Part shown: in pieces, positions 8,832-18,307 of the stretch
How positions within the stretch are numbered: position 1 is the stretch's first letter
How the letters are laid out: each line of letters starts with the position of its first letter
DNA from: Alphaproteobacteria bacterium
Lineage (GTDB): Bacteria; Pseudomonadota; Alphaproteobacteria; VGDZ01
DNA length: 64,000 nucleotides
Assembly (NCBI GenBank): GCA_016869515.1
Contig: VGDZ01000005.1
Coordinates: forward strand, 1-64,000
Direction: 5' to 3'
Program-made: the position numbers and the translations under genes
The notes under the pieces: generated by a model
The model's input: only the letters and a program-made list of their open reading frames with translations
Databases searched by the model: none
What the model was told of the DNA's origin: nothing

Positions 8832-10184
8832 CTAGCCTTTCGGCCGCAGGTCGATCACGCGCTTGGCCTTGCCGATCGAGCGTTCGACCTTGCCCGGATC
8901 GACCGGGCGCACCCGCGCCGTCACGCCGACCAGGTCCTTGATGCGCTTGGCCAGCGCCCGCGCCGCATCGGCCCGCCCGGCCTCGTCGAGGCCCTCGGGC
9001 CGCACCTCGACCACGACATCGAGTTCGTCGAGATTGGCCTCGCGCCGGACTTCGAGCACGTAATGCGGCGCCAGCCGCTTTTCCTTGAGCAGGATCTCCT
9101 CGATCTGCGAGGGGAAGACGTTGACGCCGCGGATGATCAGCATGTCGTCCGATCTGCCGGTGATCTTGGCCATGCGCCGGAATCCCGGCCGCGCCGTGCC
9201 CGGCATCAGCATGGTCAGGTCGCGCGTGCGATAGCGCACCAGCGGCAGGCCCTCCTTGGCCAGCGTGGTGAACACCAGCTCGCCCGGGCTGCCGTCGGGC
9301 AGCACCTGACCGGTGGCGGGGTCGATGATTTCGGGCAGGAAGAAGTCCTCGAACACGTGCAGCCCGTCCTTGGTCTCGCGGCATTCGCAGGCCACGCCCG
9401 GGCCCATCACCTCGCTCAGGCCGTAGATGTCGATGGCGTCGATGCCCAGCCGCGCCTCGATCGCCCGGCGCATGGTCTCGGTCCAGGGCTCGGCGCCGAA
9501 AATGCCGATGCGCAGCGAGGTCTTGCGCGGATCCATGCCCTGGCGCTCGATCTCGTCGGCGATGGCCAGCATGTAGGACGGCGTCACCATGATGACGGCG
9601 GGCTTGAGGTCGGCGATGAGCTGGACCTGGCGCTCGGTCATGCCGCCCGACACCGGCACGGCGGTGCAACCCAGCGCCTCGGCGCCGTAATGCGCGCCCA
9701 GCCCGCCGGTGAACAGGCCGTAGCCGTAGGCGTTGTGGACGATGTCGCCCGGCCGCCCGCCGGCGCAGCGGATCGCCCGCGCCATCAGCCGCGACCAGTC
9801 GTCGATGTCCTTGCGGGTATAGCCGACCACGGTCGGCTTGCCGGTGGTGCCCGAGGAGGCATGCAAGCGGATGATCTTCTGGCGCGGCACGGCGAACAGG
9901 CCGAAAGGATAGTTGCGCCGCAGATCCTCCTTGAGCGTGAAGGGGAACTTGGCCAGGTCCTCGAGCCGCTTCAGATCGGACGGCTTGACGCCCTTGGCAT
10001 CGAAAGCGCGGCGGTAATGCGGCACGTTGTCGTAGGCGTGCTTGAGGGTCCATTTCAGGCGCTTGAGCTGGAGTTCGCGCACCGCCTCGCGCGAGGCGCG
10101 CTCGATCGGCTCCAAGCCCGGGATTTTCGCGGTCTTGACCGTGGGCTTGGGGCGGGATTTCGGCTTGGTCGGCTTGCGCTTCAT
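8832..10184 (-). CDS. paaK: Phenylacetate-CoA ligase family
   Basis: LHASSGTTGKPTVVGYT, YGLSEVMGPGVACEC, RGVNVFPSQIEEILL. Confidence 0.92.
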   Translation of the reverse strand: MKRKPTKPKSRPKPTVKTAKIPGLEPIERASREAVRELQLKRLKWTLKHAYDNVPHYRRAFDAKGVKPSDLKRLEDLAKFPFTLKEDLRRNYPFGLFAVPRQKIIRLHASSGTTGKPTVVGYTRKDIDDWSRLMARAIRCAGGRPGDIVHNAYGYGLFTGGLGAHYGAEALGCTAVPVSGGMTERQVQLIADLKPAVIMVTPSYMLAIADEIERQGMDPRKTSLRIGIFGAEPWTETMRRAIEARLGIDAIDIYGLSEVMGPGVACECRETKDGLHVFEDFFLPEIIDPATGQVLPDGSPGELVFTTLAKEGLPLVRYRTRDLTMLMPGTARPGFRRMAKITGRSDDMLIIRGVNVFPSQIEEILLKEKRLAPHYVLEVRREANLDELDVVVEVRPEGLDEAGRADAARALAKRIKDLVGVTARVRPVDPGKVERSIGKAKRVIDLRPKG

Positions 10185-10612
10185 CGCACCAGCTCTCCTT
10201 GGATGGTGGCCGAGGTGCCGCGGAACAGCGCCACGGTCTTGCCGCTCTGGTCGGTGACGGTGACGTCGTAGAGGCCGGCGCGACCGGCCTTGTGGCGTTC
10301 GTGGCATTCGGCGGTGAGACGGTCGCCCAGCTTGGCCGGCCGGCAGAAGGTGATGCTGGCCTGCTGGGCGACGGCGGTCCGGTTGTAGCTGTTGCAGGCG
10401 AAGGCGAAGGCGGAATCGGCCAGGGTGAAGATCATGCCGCCATGGCAGATGTCGTGGCCGTTGACCATGTCCTTGCGCACCGCCATCGACAGCCGGGCAT
10501 AGCCCGGCGCCACCGCCTCGACGTTCATGCCGAGGCCCTTGGAGGCGTTGTCGCGGGCATACATCTCGACCGCGACGCGCTCGGCCAGGCGCTGGGCGTC
10601 GGGCTGGCTCAT
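10181..10612 (-). CDS. paaI: Hydroxyphenylacetyl-CoA thioesterase PaaI (hotdog fold)
   Basis: GHDICHGGMIFTLADSAFAFACNSYNRTAVAQ. Confidence 0.9.
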   Translation of the reverse strand: MSQPDAQRLAERVAVEMYARDNASKGLGMNVEAVAPGYARLSMAVRKDMVNGHDICHGGMIFTLADSAFAFACNSYNRTAVAQQASITFCRPAKLGDRLTAECHERHKAGRAGLYDVTVTDQSGKTVALFRGTSATIQGELVR

Positions 10613-11397
10613 TGGCCGGTGAATTTGGGTGGCCGCTTCTGGAAGAAGGCCGCCACGCCCTCGACGAAATCGCGGCTGCGGCCGGCTTGGCGCTGGCTGT
10701 CGCGTTCGAGGGCCAATTGCGCGGCAAGGTCGTTGCCGGGCGAGGCCTGCAGCGCGCGCTTGATCAGCGCCAGGCCCTTGGTCGGGCCGGCCGCCAGCTT
10801 GGCGGCGATGGCGCGGGCCTCGGCCATCAGCTTGTCGTCGTCGACGCATTTCCAGATCAGGCCCCAGGCCTCGGCCTTCTCGGCCGGCAGCCTTTCGCCC
10901 AGCATGGCCAGGCCCATGGCGCGGGCCGATCCCGCCGCGCGCGGCAGGAAATAGGTCGAGCCGGCATCGGGCACCAGCCCGATATTGCAGAAGGCCTGCA
11001 GGAAATAGGCCGAGCGCCCGGCGATCGCCAGATCGCAAGTCAGCGCCAGCGAGGCGCCGGCACCCGCCGCCGCGCCGTTGACCGCGGCGATGCTGGGCAT
11101 CGGCAAGGCGCGCAGCGCCTGGATGAAGGGGTGATAGCTTTCGTCCAGCGCCTTGCCGAGATCGAGATTGCCGGCGGCGTCCTTGGGCATCTCGCCCGAC
11201 AGATCGGCGCCGGCGCAGAAGGCGCGGCCCGATCCCGTGATCAACAGGGCGCGCGCCCCCAGCCCGGGCAGCGATTCCACCGCCTGCTTGAGTTCGCCCA
11301 GCATGGCGCCCGAATAGGAGTTGAGCACGTCCGGCCGGTTGAGCGTCAGCAGGGCGACACCGGATTCGATTTCCAACTTTATGGTCTGATAGGTCAC
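10609..11397 (-). CDS. paaG: Enoyl-CoA hydratase/isomerase (PaaG-like)
   Basis: TLNRPDVLNSYSGAML, GSGRAFCAGADL; next to paaI and paaK. Confidence 0.85.
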   Translation of the reverse strand: MTYQTIKLEIESGVALLTLNRPDVLNSYSGAMLGELKQAVESLPGLGARALLITGSGRAFCAGADLSGEMPKDAAGNLDLGKALDESYHPFIQALRALPMPSIAAVNGAAAGAGASLALTCDLAIAGRSAYFLQAFCNIGLVPDAGSTYFLPRAAGSARAMGLAMLGERLPAEKAEAWGLIWKCVDDDKLMAEARAIAAKLAAGPTKGLALIKRALQASPGNDLAAQLALERDSQRQAGRSRDFVEGVAAFFQKRPPKFTGQ

Positions 11398-11537
11398 GAC
11401 TCCCCCGTCGATGGCGGTCAAAGTCTGGCCGGGCGGGCGCCTCTTGGCAAGGCGCCGCGCGGTCGCAAACCGGTTCGCGGCAAGGAGGATTGGGCGTAGA
11501 CTGGGATTCGACCGCGCCCGCCCGCTTGCCCGACCCC

Positions 11538-12293
11538 ATGCCCTGGCTCGACCCGCTCTACGATTTGGCCTTCGGCCAGGCTTCGCCTTGGGTGGTGCTG
11601 GGGGCCGCGGCTATGGCCGGCCTGCTGCGCGGCTTTGCCGGCTTCGGTTCGGCCATGCTGCTGGCGCCGATTTTCGTCGGCCTGTTCGGCGCGGCCGAGA
11701 TGCTGGTCACCATCCTGGCGATGGAAAGTCTGATCAGCGCGCCGCTGGTGGTCGAGACCAGGCGCGAGGCGGATTGGCCGCTGGTGCGGCGCATGGCGGT
11801 GGCGGCGACGTTGGCCATGCCGCTGGGGCTGTGGTTCCTGACCGCGGTCGATTCGGCCGTGGTCGGGCGCACGGTGTCGGCGGTGGTGATCGCCTTCGCG
11901 CTGGCGATGCTGGCGGGTTGGCGCTGGGGCGGCGGGCATTCGCCCGCGCGCGCCGCCGTTGCCGGCGCGCTGTCGGGCGCGCTGTGGGGCGGGACCGGGA
12001 TCGGCGGGCCGCCGGTGCTGGTCTATCTGCTGTCGAGCCCGGATCCGCCGGCGCGGCTGCGGGCCAACATCATCGCCTATTTCACGGTCGTCCAGGTGGC
12101 GCTGATCGTCATGCTGCTGGCGACGCAGATCGTGGGCATGGCGGCGGTGTGGCGGGGCGCGATCCTGTTTCCGGCGATGTGGGCGACGGCGGCGCTCGGC
12201 GCGCGCCTGTTCCGCGGCAGCGACGAGGCGCGCTATCGCCGCATCGCGCTGACCATCCTTCTCGGCGTCGGCGTGTTCGGGTTGTTGCGATAG
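11538..12293 (+). CDS. TauE/SafE-family sulfite exporter / permease
   Basis: GLLRGFAGFGSAMLLAPIF; multiple TM segments. Confidence 0.85.
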   Translation: MPWLDPLYDLAFGQASPWVVLGAAAMAGLLRGFAGFGSAMLLAPIFVGLFGAAEMLVTILAMESLISAPLVVETRREADWPLVRRMAVAATLAMPLGLWFLTAVDSAVVGRTVSAVVIAFALAMLAGWRWGGGHSPARAAVAGALSGALWGGTGIGGPPVLVYLLSSPDPPARLRANIIAYFTVVQVALIVMLLATQIVGMAAVWRGAILFPAMWATAALGARLFRGSDEARYRRIALTILLGVGVFGLLR

Positions 12294-12366
12294 CCGCCGC
12301 CTGTGGCGCTTTGCGGCCGCATTGGATAACTTCGCCGTCCCCGCAACCCGCGAATCCGAGTCGCCC

Positions 12367-12918
12367 ATGAGCCAATCCGTGCCCAATTACGCCATCAGCT
12401 TTCGCGAGTCCGGCGGCGGCTTTGTCTTTGCCATCGAGGCATTGGGAGTGATCTCCAAAGGGACGACCGTCGAAGAGGCCTATGCGAACCTGAAACAGAA
12501 GCGCGATTCCCTGGTGCAAGAATTCCGCGACCTGGATTCGATCGACCTGCTGCCGGCGCCTCGGACGACGGAGAAAACCACGCTTTCGGACCAGCCCTCC
12601 GGGCTGAAGGCGACCGCGCTGCGCAGCCTGGTGGCGGCGGCGGTGATCGGCGCCGTCCTGGCGATCGGCTTGGGCGGGTTGGTCGCCATCGCCCGCATGA
12701 CGTTCGAAAATCCGTTCTCGGGCATTATGCGACCGTCCCAATATGCGGTGTGGATGGACACGATCGGCGATGGACTCAAGCGCATCACCCCCGAGCGCAA
12801 GCAGCAGATGATCGAGGGTATCCGACTCCTGGCCACGGAGATCAAACCCTATGCCGCCGAGCTGCGGCCGTTGTTGCAGGAGCTTTCCGTTTGCGGAACC
12901 GGAGGCGGTACCAACTGA
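12367..12918 (+). CDS. Membrane protein with HicB-like N-terminal domain
   Basis: YAISFRESGGGFVFAIEALGVISKGTTVEEAYANLKQKRDSLV (HicB-like) followed by TM LRSLVAAAVIGAVLAIGLGGLVAIA. Confidence 0.6.
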   Translation: MSQSVPNYAISFRESGGGFVFAIEALGVISKGTTVEEAYANLKQKRDSLVQEFRDLDSIDLLPAPRTTEKTTLSDQPSGLKATALRSLVAAAVIGAVLAIGLGGLVAIARMTFENPFSGIMRPSQYAVWMDTIGDGLKRITPERKQQMIEGIRLLATEIKPYAAELRPLLQELSVCGTGGGTN

Positions 12919-12936
12919 CCGTCCCGCGCGCCAGCC

Positions 12937-13554
12937 TCAGCGCGCCGTCAAGGCCGTCATCGCGCCGGCGCCCAGCAGCGCCGTGCCGCCGATGCGGTTG
13001 AGCCAACGCAGCGTGCCGGGCCGGATCGCGCGCTCGCGCGCCCGGCCGATCAGCAGCACGTAGATCGCCTGGATGCCGACCGCCAGGACGACGAAGGTCG
13101 CGCCCAGGATCAGGATTTGCGGAGCGGCCGGCAGCCCGGGGTCGACGAATTGCGGCATGAATGCGGTGAAGAACAGGATGCCCTTGGGGTTGAGCAAGGT
13201 GACGACGAAGGCCTGCGAGGCGGCGCGCAGCGGCGAGGCCGCCTCGAGCCGGGCCGGATCGAGCCGCCCCTCGCCCGCGCGCCACAGCCCGATCCCCAGC
13301 CAAACCAGATAGCCGGCGCCCACCCATTTCAGGACCTCGAACAGCGTCGCCGAAGCCGCCAAAAGCGTGCCGAAGCCGAGACCGGAAACGGCCACCGCAC
13401 CGGCGTCGCCCAGGCCGACGCCGATCAGGCAGGCCAGGCCGACGCGCGTCCCCGACGCCAGCGCATGGCCCAGCACCAAGGTCACGGTCGGCCCCGGGAT
13501 CGCGATCAGCGCCGCCGACGCGACCGCAAATGCCAGCCAGCTATCGAGCGCCAA
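12937..13554 (-). CDS. LysE/RhtB-family translocator
   Basis: IPGPTVTLVLGHALASGTRVGLACLIGVGLGD; LLNPKGILFFTAFMPQFVDP; probable TTG start. Confidence 0.88.
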   Translation of the reverse strand: MALDSWLAFAVASAALIAIPGPTVTLVLGHALASGTRVGLACLIGVGLGDAGAVAVSGLGFGTLLAASATLFEVLKWVGAGYLVWLGIGLWRAGEGRLDPARLEAASPLRAASQAFVVTLLNPKGILFFTAFMPQFVDPGLPAAPQILILGATFVVLAVGIQAIYVLLIGRARERAIRPGTLRWLNRIGGTALLGAGAMTALTAR

Positions 13555-14881
13555 GCGCGCCGGCTCCCAGACGCTTTTCCAGCCGGCCGAGATCGGCCGG
13601 GTCGAGCCCGACCTTGAGCGCGATCCGCCCGCCCTCGACCGAGTCGCGCGCCACCACCTCGCCGTGACGATAAAGCCAAGCCAGCGTCGCGCCGTCAGCG
13701 GCCGCCAGCGTGACCTCGACCAGGCGACGCGCGCCGCCCAGCCGCGCGTCGATCGCCGCCAGCAGTTCGGCCATGCCATCGCCGCCCAGCGCCGAGACCG
13801 GCACCACCGCCGGATCGCGCTCGGCGCGGCGCCGCCAATCTTCGCGCGCCGCCGCATCCAGCCGGTCGATCTTGTTGGCGGCGACCAGCATGCGCTCGGC
13901 AGCGCGATCGCCGATCCCGATCTCGCCCAGCACGCGATGCACGTCCTCGTCTTGGGCCGCGCTGTCGGGATGCGACACGTCGCGGACGTGCACGATCAAG
14001 GCCGCTTCCAATACCTCTTCCAGCGTGGCCCGAAACGCCGCCACCAGCTCATGCGGCAGATCCGAGATGAAGCCAACCGTGTCCGACAGGATGATGCGCC
14101 GGCCCGAAGGCAGGTCGAGGCCGCGCATGGTCGGATCCAGCGTCGCGAACAAAAGATCGGCCGCAAACACCCTGCCGCCGGTGAGGCGGTTGAACAGCGT
14201 CGACTTGCCGGCATTGGTGTAGCCGACCAGCGCCACCACCGGATGCGGCGCCTTGCGGCGTTCGGCGCGGTGGAGCGCGCGGGTGCGCTGCACCTCGGCC
14301 AATTGCTTCTTGAGGCGCAGGATGCGTTCGCCGAGCGCGCGCCGGTCGCTCTCCAACTGGGTTTCGCCCGGCCCGCCCAGCTTGCCCGACCCGCCGCGCT
14401 GGCGCTCGAGATGGGTCCAGGAGCGAACCAGCCGGCCCTTCTGGTAATCGAGCCGCGCCAGCTCGACCTGCAGCCGGCCTTCGCGGGTGCGGGCGCGGGC
14501 GCCGAAGATTTCGAGGATCAGGCCGGTGCGATCCAGCACCTTGCAAGCCAACTCTTTTTCGAGATTGCGCTGTTGCACCGGCGTCAGCGTGCCGTCGACC
14601 ACGGTCAGTTCGATGGCACGCTCGGCAACCAGCGCCTTGAGTTCCGCCACCTTGCCTTGGCCGATCAACGTCGCCGGCCGCGGCGCCGCCAAGGGCGCCA
14701 GCGCGGACGCCGCGATCTCGAGTCGGATCGCTGCCGCCAGACCGACGGCTTCTTCGAGCCGTGCCTCGGGCGCGCGCGCCGGTAGGGCGCCGGCGCGGCG
14801 CTTGAGAAACGGATGGACGACCAGCGCGCGGCCGGAGCTTGCGTCCGAACCGCCCGCGACCGGTTCAGTCGGCCTCAGCAA
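13541..14881 (-). CDS. hflX: GTPase HflX
   Basis: [52 protein letters not shown]. Confidence 0.96.
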   Translation of the reverse strand: MLRPTEPVAGGSDASSGRALVVHPFLKRRAGALPARAPEARLEEAVGLAAAIRLEIAASALAPLAAPRPATLIGQGKVAELKALVAERAIELTVVDGTLTPVQQRNLEKELACKVLDRTGLILEIFGARARTREGRLQVELARLDYQKGRLVRSWTHLERQRGGSGKLGGPGETQLESDRRALGERILRLKKQLAEVQRTRALHRAERRKAPHPVVALVGYTNAGKSTLFNRLTGGRVFAADLLFATLDPTMRGLDLPSGRRIILSDTVGFISDLPHELVAAFRATLEEVLEAALIVHVRDVSHPDSAAQDEDVHRVLGEIGIGDRAAERMLVAANKIDRLDAAAREDWRRRAERDPAVVPVSALGGDGMAELLAAIDARLGGARRLVEVTLAAADGATLAWLYRHGEVVARDSVEGGRIALKVGLDPADLGRLEKRLGAGALGAR

Positions 14882-15119
14882 GCTGCTCCTGCGGCTCGAA
14901 TAGCTGAATCGGTCCGGCCGGCATGACGGTCGAAATGGCGTGCTTGTAGATCAACTGGGCATGCCCGTCCCGGCGCAGCAAGACAGAGAAATTGTCGAAC
15001 CAGCCGACAACGCCCTGCAGCTTGACGCCGTTCACCAGAAACACCGTCACCGGCATCTTGTTCTTGCGGATGTGGTTGAGAAACACGTCCTGCAGATTTT
15101 GGCTCTTGTCGCCGGCCAT
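14865..15119 (-). CDS. hfq: RNA chaperone Hfq
   Basis: [57 protein letters not shown]. Confidence 0.98.
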   Translation of the reverse strand: MAGDKSQNLQDVFLNHIRKNKMPVTVFLVNGVKLQGVVGWFDNFSVLLRRDGHAQLIYKHAISTVMPAGPIQLFEPQEQLAEAD

Positions 15120-15143
15120 GGCGGGGTCCTTTCTTGCTTGTTG

Positions 15144-15183
15144 GCGGGCATCATAACCCGCAGGCGACGGTCAAGAACCGTCG
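15144..15183. promoter_or_regulatory. Two adjacent small hairpins between dat and hfq
   Basis: GCGGG-N8-CCCGC (15144-15161) and CGACGGT-CAAGA-ACCGTCG (15165-15183). Confidence 0.5.
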
Positions 15184-15226
15184 TGACGTTCATTATATGG
15201 TGATGTCGGTCCCCGGATACAAGCCT

Positions 15227-16090
15227 TCAGGCGCGGCCGGCGGCGGCGACGTGCGCCGCATAGAGCGCCTGCAGCCGCCTGGCGGTTTCCCCGGGGTAGC
15301 CGTTGCCGACCGGCGAATCGTCGATCCGCACCACCGGCAACACAAAAGACGTGGTCGAGGTAATGAAGGCCTCGCGCGCGGACTTGGCCTCCTCGGCGGT
15401 GAACTTGCGTTCGATCACCTTGAAACCGGCTTTTTTCGCCAATTCGATCAAGGCGATGCGGGTGATGCCGTTGAGGATCGAATGGTCCGCCGGACGGGTA
15501 ATCAAGGCGCCGTCACGGTCGACCATCCAGGAATTGCTGGAGCCGCCCTCGGTGACGAAGCCGTCGCGATCGACCTGCCAGACCTCGTGACAGCCGGCGG
15601 CGCGCGCGTCCTGCTTGACCAGCACATTGGCCAGCAGTGCCACCGATTTGATGTCGCACCGTCCCCAGCGGATGTCCGGCCGGGTAATCACGCCCACCCC
15701 CTCCTCCATCGCCTTGGCGCCCGGGCCAAGCCCCGAGCGCGACGTCACCACCAGCGCCGGCCTGATCGGAGTCTTGGGAAAGGGGTGGTCGCGGCGCGAC
15801 ACGCCGCGGGTGACCTGGAAATAGACGATGCCGTCGTTCACCCCATTGCGGCGGATGGTCTCGTCCAATACCTGGCCGAGCGCCGCGCGCCCCATCGGCT
15901 GGGCGATGCCGATCGCCGCCAGCGAGCGCTCCAGCCGCTCGTGATGCAGCACCGGATCGATCAGCCTGCCGCCCGCCACCGCGATCACCTCGTAGACGCC
16001 ATCGGCGAACTGGTAGCCGCGATCTTCGATGTGGACGCTGGCCTCGGCATGGCGGCGATAGGCTCCGTTGACGTAGGCGATGCGCGACAT
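15227..16090 (-). CDS. dat: D-amino acid aminotransferase (class IV)
   Basis: AYVNGAYRRHAEASVHIEDRGYQFADGVYEV; VTEGGSSNSWMVD. Confidence 0.9.
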   Translation of the reverse strand: MSRIAYVNGAYRRHAEASVHIEDRGYQFADGVYEVIAVAGGRLIDPVLHHERLERSLAAIGIAQPMGRAALGQVLDETIRRNGVNDGIVYFQVTRGVSRRDHPFPKTPIRPALVVTSRSGLGPGAKAMEEGVGVITRPDIRWGRCDIKSVALLANVLVKQDARAAGCHEVWQVDRDGFVTEGGSSNSWMVDRDGALITRPADHSILNGITRIALIELAKKAGFKVIERKFTAEEAKSAREAFITSTTSFVLPVVRIDDSPVGNGYPGETARRLQALYAAHVAAAGRA

Positions 16091-16112
16091 GGGGTCCTCG
16101 TCGATTTGCGGT

Positions 16113-16934
16113 TCAGATCCAGGCCTCGGGCGACGTCGCTTCGATTCCGCCGATCACGCGCCGCTCCTGCTCACGCGGGAAACAAAACATGTTGCGGGAC
16201 GCGATGGTGCCGAAGACATTGTCGCCGACGCCGTAGAAATTGTCCCTATTGTAGAGCGGCGGCCGGTCCCAGAACAGGCGATAGTCGAGGGACAGCAGCG
16301 CGTCGATCAAGGCTGGCGAGCGCGCGCGGCGATCGTTCTCGACATAGAGCAAGGGGCGGTGCCGGGCGATGGTGGCGGCGGCGCCGTTCAGCACGTCGAG
16401 TTCCATGCCTTCGACATCGATCTTGATCAGCTGACAGGATGGCAGGTCGAGCCCATCGACCGTCCGCGTCTCGATTTGTCCGCCTCCGTCAAACGGCCGC
16501 AACTCGACTTGACCGAAATTCCCCTTTTGACCGAAATCCAGGGCGGGTGCCGTCATCCTTCCGGGCGCCGCCCCCATCGCCGCCGCCACGATTTCGGCAT
16601 GGTCGAGCTGGTTGATCGCAAGATTGGTCCGCAGCAATTGCGACAGCGCCGGATGCGGCTCGACCGCGATCAGCCGACCCCGCGCTCCAAGACGCCGGGC
16701 CAGCGGCAGGGTCAGCGTGCCGATATTGGCGCCGATGTCGAGCGCGGTCTGTCCGGGCTCGACCACGCGGCAAAGCAGCGAGGCCTCCGACTCCGAATAT
16801 TCGCCGTAGAGATCGAGCGAACGGCCGATATAGATGTCGGCCGCGGGGAACAGCATCAGCCCATGCCGGCAGCGCCGGAGACGCAGCGGCGGCAGTTCGG
16901 CGATCGGCGGCGGCGCGCGGCCCGGCACGATCAA
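16113..16934 (-). CDS. FkbM-family methyltransferase
   Basis: GQTALDIGANIGTLTLPLARRLG; LIKIDVEGMELDVLNGA; start approximate (TTG/GTG). Confidence 0.85.
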   Translation of the reverse strand: MIVPGRAPPPIAELPPLRLRRCRHGLMLFPAADIYIGRSLDLYGEYSESEASLLCRVVEPGQTALDIGANIGTLTLPLARRLGARGRLIAVEPHPALSQLLRTNLAINQLDHAEIVAAAMGAAPGRMTAPALDFGQKGNFGQVELRPFDGGGQIETRTVDGLDLPSCQLIKIDVEGMELDVLNGAAATIARHRPLLYVENDRRARSPALIDALLSLDYRLFWDRPPLYNRDNFYGVGDNVFGTIASRNMFCFPREQERRVIGGIEATSPEAWI

Positions 16935-18307
16935 AAGAACTCGAGCCGCACCGCGAACAGCTTGTCGACTTGGCGCTTGGCCTCGGAGGTGGCGAAGAGG
17001 ACGATGCGGTCGCCGGCCTCGACCACGGTGTCGGCGCGGGTCACCACCACCTGCTTGCCGCGCAACAGTGCCCCCAGCACGATGCCGTCCGGCAGGTCGA
17101 CCTCGCGCAGCGGCTTGCCGACCAGGGGCGAGGTGGTCAGCGCCTCGACCTCGACCACTTCGGCGGCGCCGTCGCGCAATGCCTGCAGCTTGCGCACGCG
17201 GCCGCGGCGGATGTGCTGGAGGATGGTCGAGACGGTGATGCCGCGCGGGCTGATCACGGCATCGAGCCCCAGCCCGCCGACCATCGGCCCGTAGCTCTGG
17301 CCGTTGACCAAAGCGATGGCGCGCTGGCAACCCTCGCGCTTGGCCAGCAGCGAGGCCAGGATGTTGACGCCGTCGTCATTGGTGACGGCGATGCAGGCCT
17401 CGGCATGATGGGCGTTGGCCTCGATCAGGACCTCGCGGTCGAGCGCGTCGCCGTGCAGCACCACGGTCCGGCTCAGCGTCTCGGCGATGGCGTCGGCGCG
17501 GCGCTTGTCGGCCTCGATCAGCTTGGCCACCACTTCGGGATGCTCGGCCTCGATCTGGCGGGCTAGGAAACGGCCGATATTGCCGCCGCCCAGCACCACC
17601 ACCCGCCGCGTCGCCCGCTGCTCGACGCCGAAGGCGGTCATGGCGCGGGGCACATGCTCCTTCTCGGCGGCGAAATAGATCTCGTCGCCGACCAGCATCT
17701 GGTCCTCGCCGTCGGGGGCGATCACCCTTTCGCCGCGGAAGATGCCCATCACCGTGATGTGCAGGTCGGGAAACAACTCGGAAAGCTGGCGCAAGGGCGT
17801 GTCCTTGACCGGACAGCCGGCGCCGATGCGCAGGCCGACGACGCGGATGCGGTCGTCGGCGAAGGGAATCATGTCGAACGCGCCCGGCACATCGAGCCGG
17901 CGCATGGCGGCGCGCGCCACCTCGATCTCGGGCGAGATGATGACGTCGATCGGCAGCGCCTTGTTCGAGAACAGCTCGGCCCATTCGCCCTGGAGGTAGG
18001 ATTGCGCCCGCACCCGCGCGATCTTGATCGGCACCTTGAACAGCGCGTGCGCGATCTCGCAGGCGATCATGTTGACTTCGTCGGTGTGCGTCACCGCCAC
18101 CAGCATGTCGGCCTCGCCGATGCCGGCGCGCTCGAGCACGTCGGGGTGCGAGGCATGGCCGCAAGTGGCGCGCACGTCGAGCTGGTCGGCGATGCGCTGG
18201 ACCAGTTCGGCCTCGCGGTCGATGACGGTGACGTCGACCTGCTCCTCGGCCAGCTGCTTGGCGATGGCGAAGCCGACCTGGCCGGCGCCGCAGACCACGG
18301 CCTTCAT
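16931..18307 (-). CDS. trkA: Trk potassium uptake protein TrkA
   Basis: MKAVVCGAGQVGFAIAKQL, duplicated RCK domains, VVVLGGGNIGRFLARQIE; downstream of ntrX. Confidence 0.95.
   Translation of the reverse strand: MKAVVCGAGQVGFAIAKQLAEEQVDVTVIDREAELVQRIADQLDVRATCGHASHPDVLERAGIGEADMLVAVTHTDEVNMIACEIAHALFKVPIKIARVRAQSYLQGEWAELFSNKALPIDVIISPEIEVARAAMRRLDVPGAFDMIPFADDRIRVVGLRIGAGCPVKDTPLRQLSELFPDLHITVMGIFRGERVIAPDGEDQMLVGDEIYFAAEKEHVPRAMTAFGVEQRATRRVVVLGGGNIGRFLARQIEAEHPEVVAKLIEADKRRADAIAETLSRTVVLHGDALDREVLIEANAHHAEACIAVTNDDGVNILASLLAKREGCQRAIALVNGQSYGPMVGGLGLDAVISPRGITVSTILQHIRRGRVRKLQALRDGAAEVVEVEALTTSPLVGKPLREVDLPDGIVLGALLRGKQVVVTRADTVVEAGDRIVLFATSEAKRQVDKLFAVRLEFF

Noticed and set aside
7156-10053. 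965-aa minus-strand ORF
   Set aside because: Alternative frame overlapping the monooxygenase and paaK; Arg/Ala/Gly-rich out-of-frame translation.
6915-10271. 1118-aa plus-strand ORF
   Set aside because: It lies antisense to well-supported monooxygenase, paaK and paaI genes; low-complexity H/R/A/G-rich translation typical of a GC-rich shadow frame.
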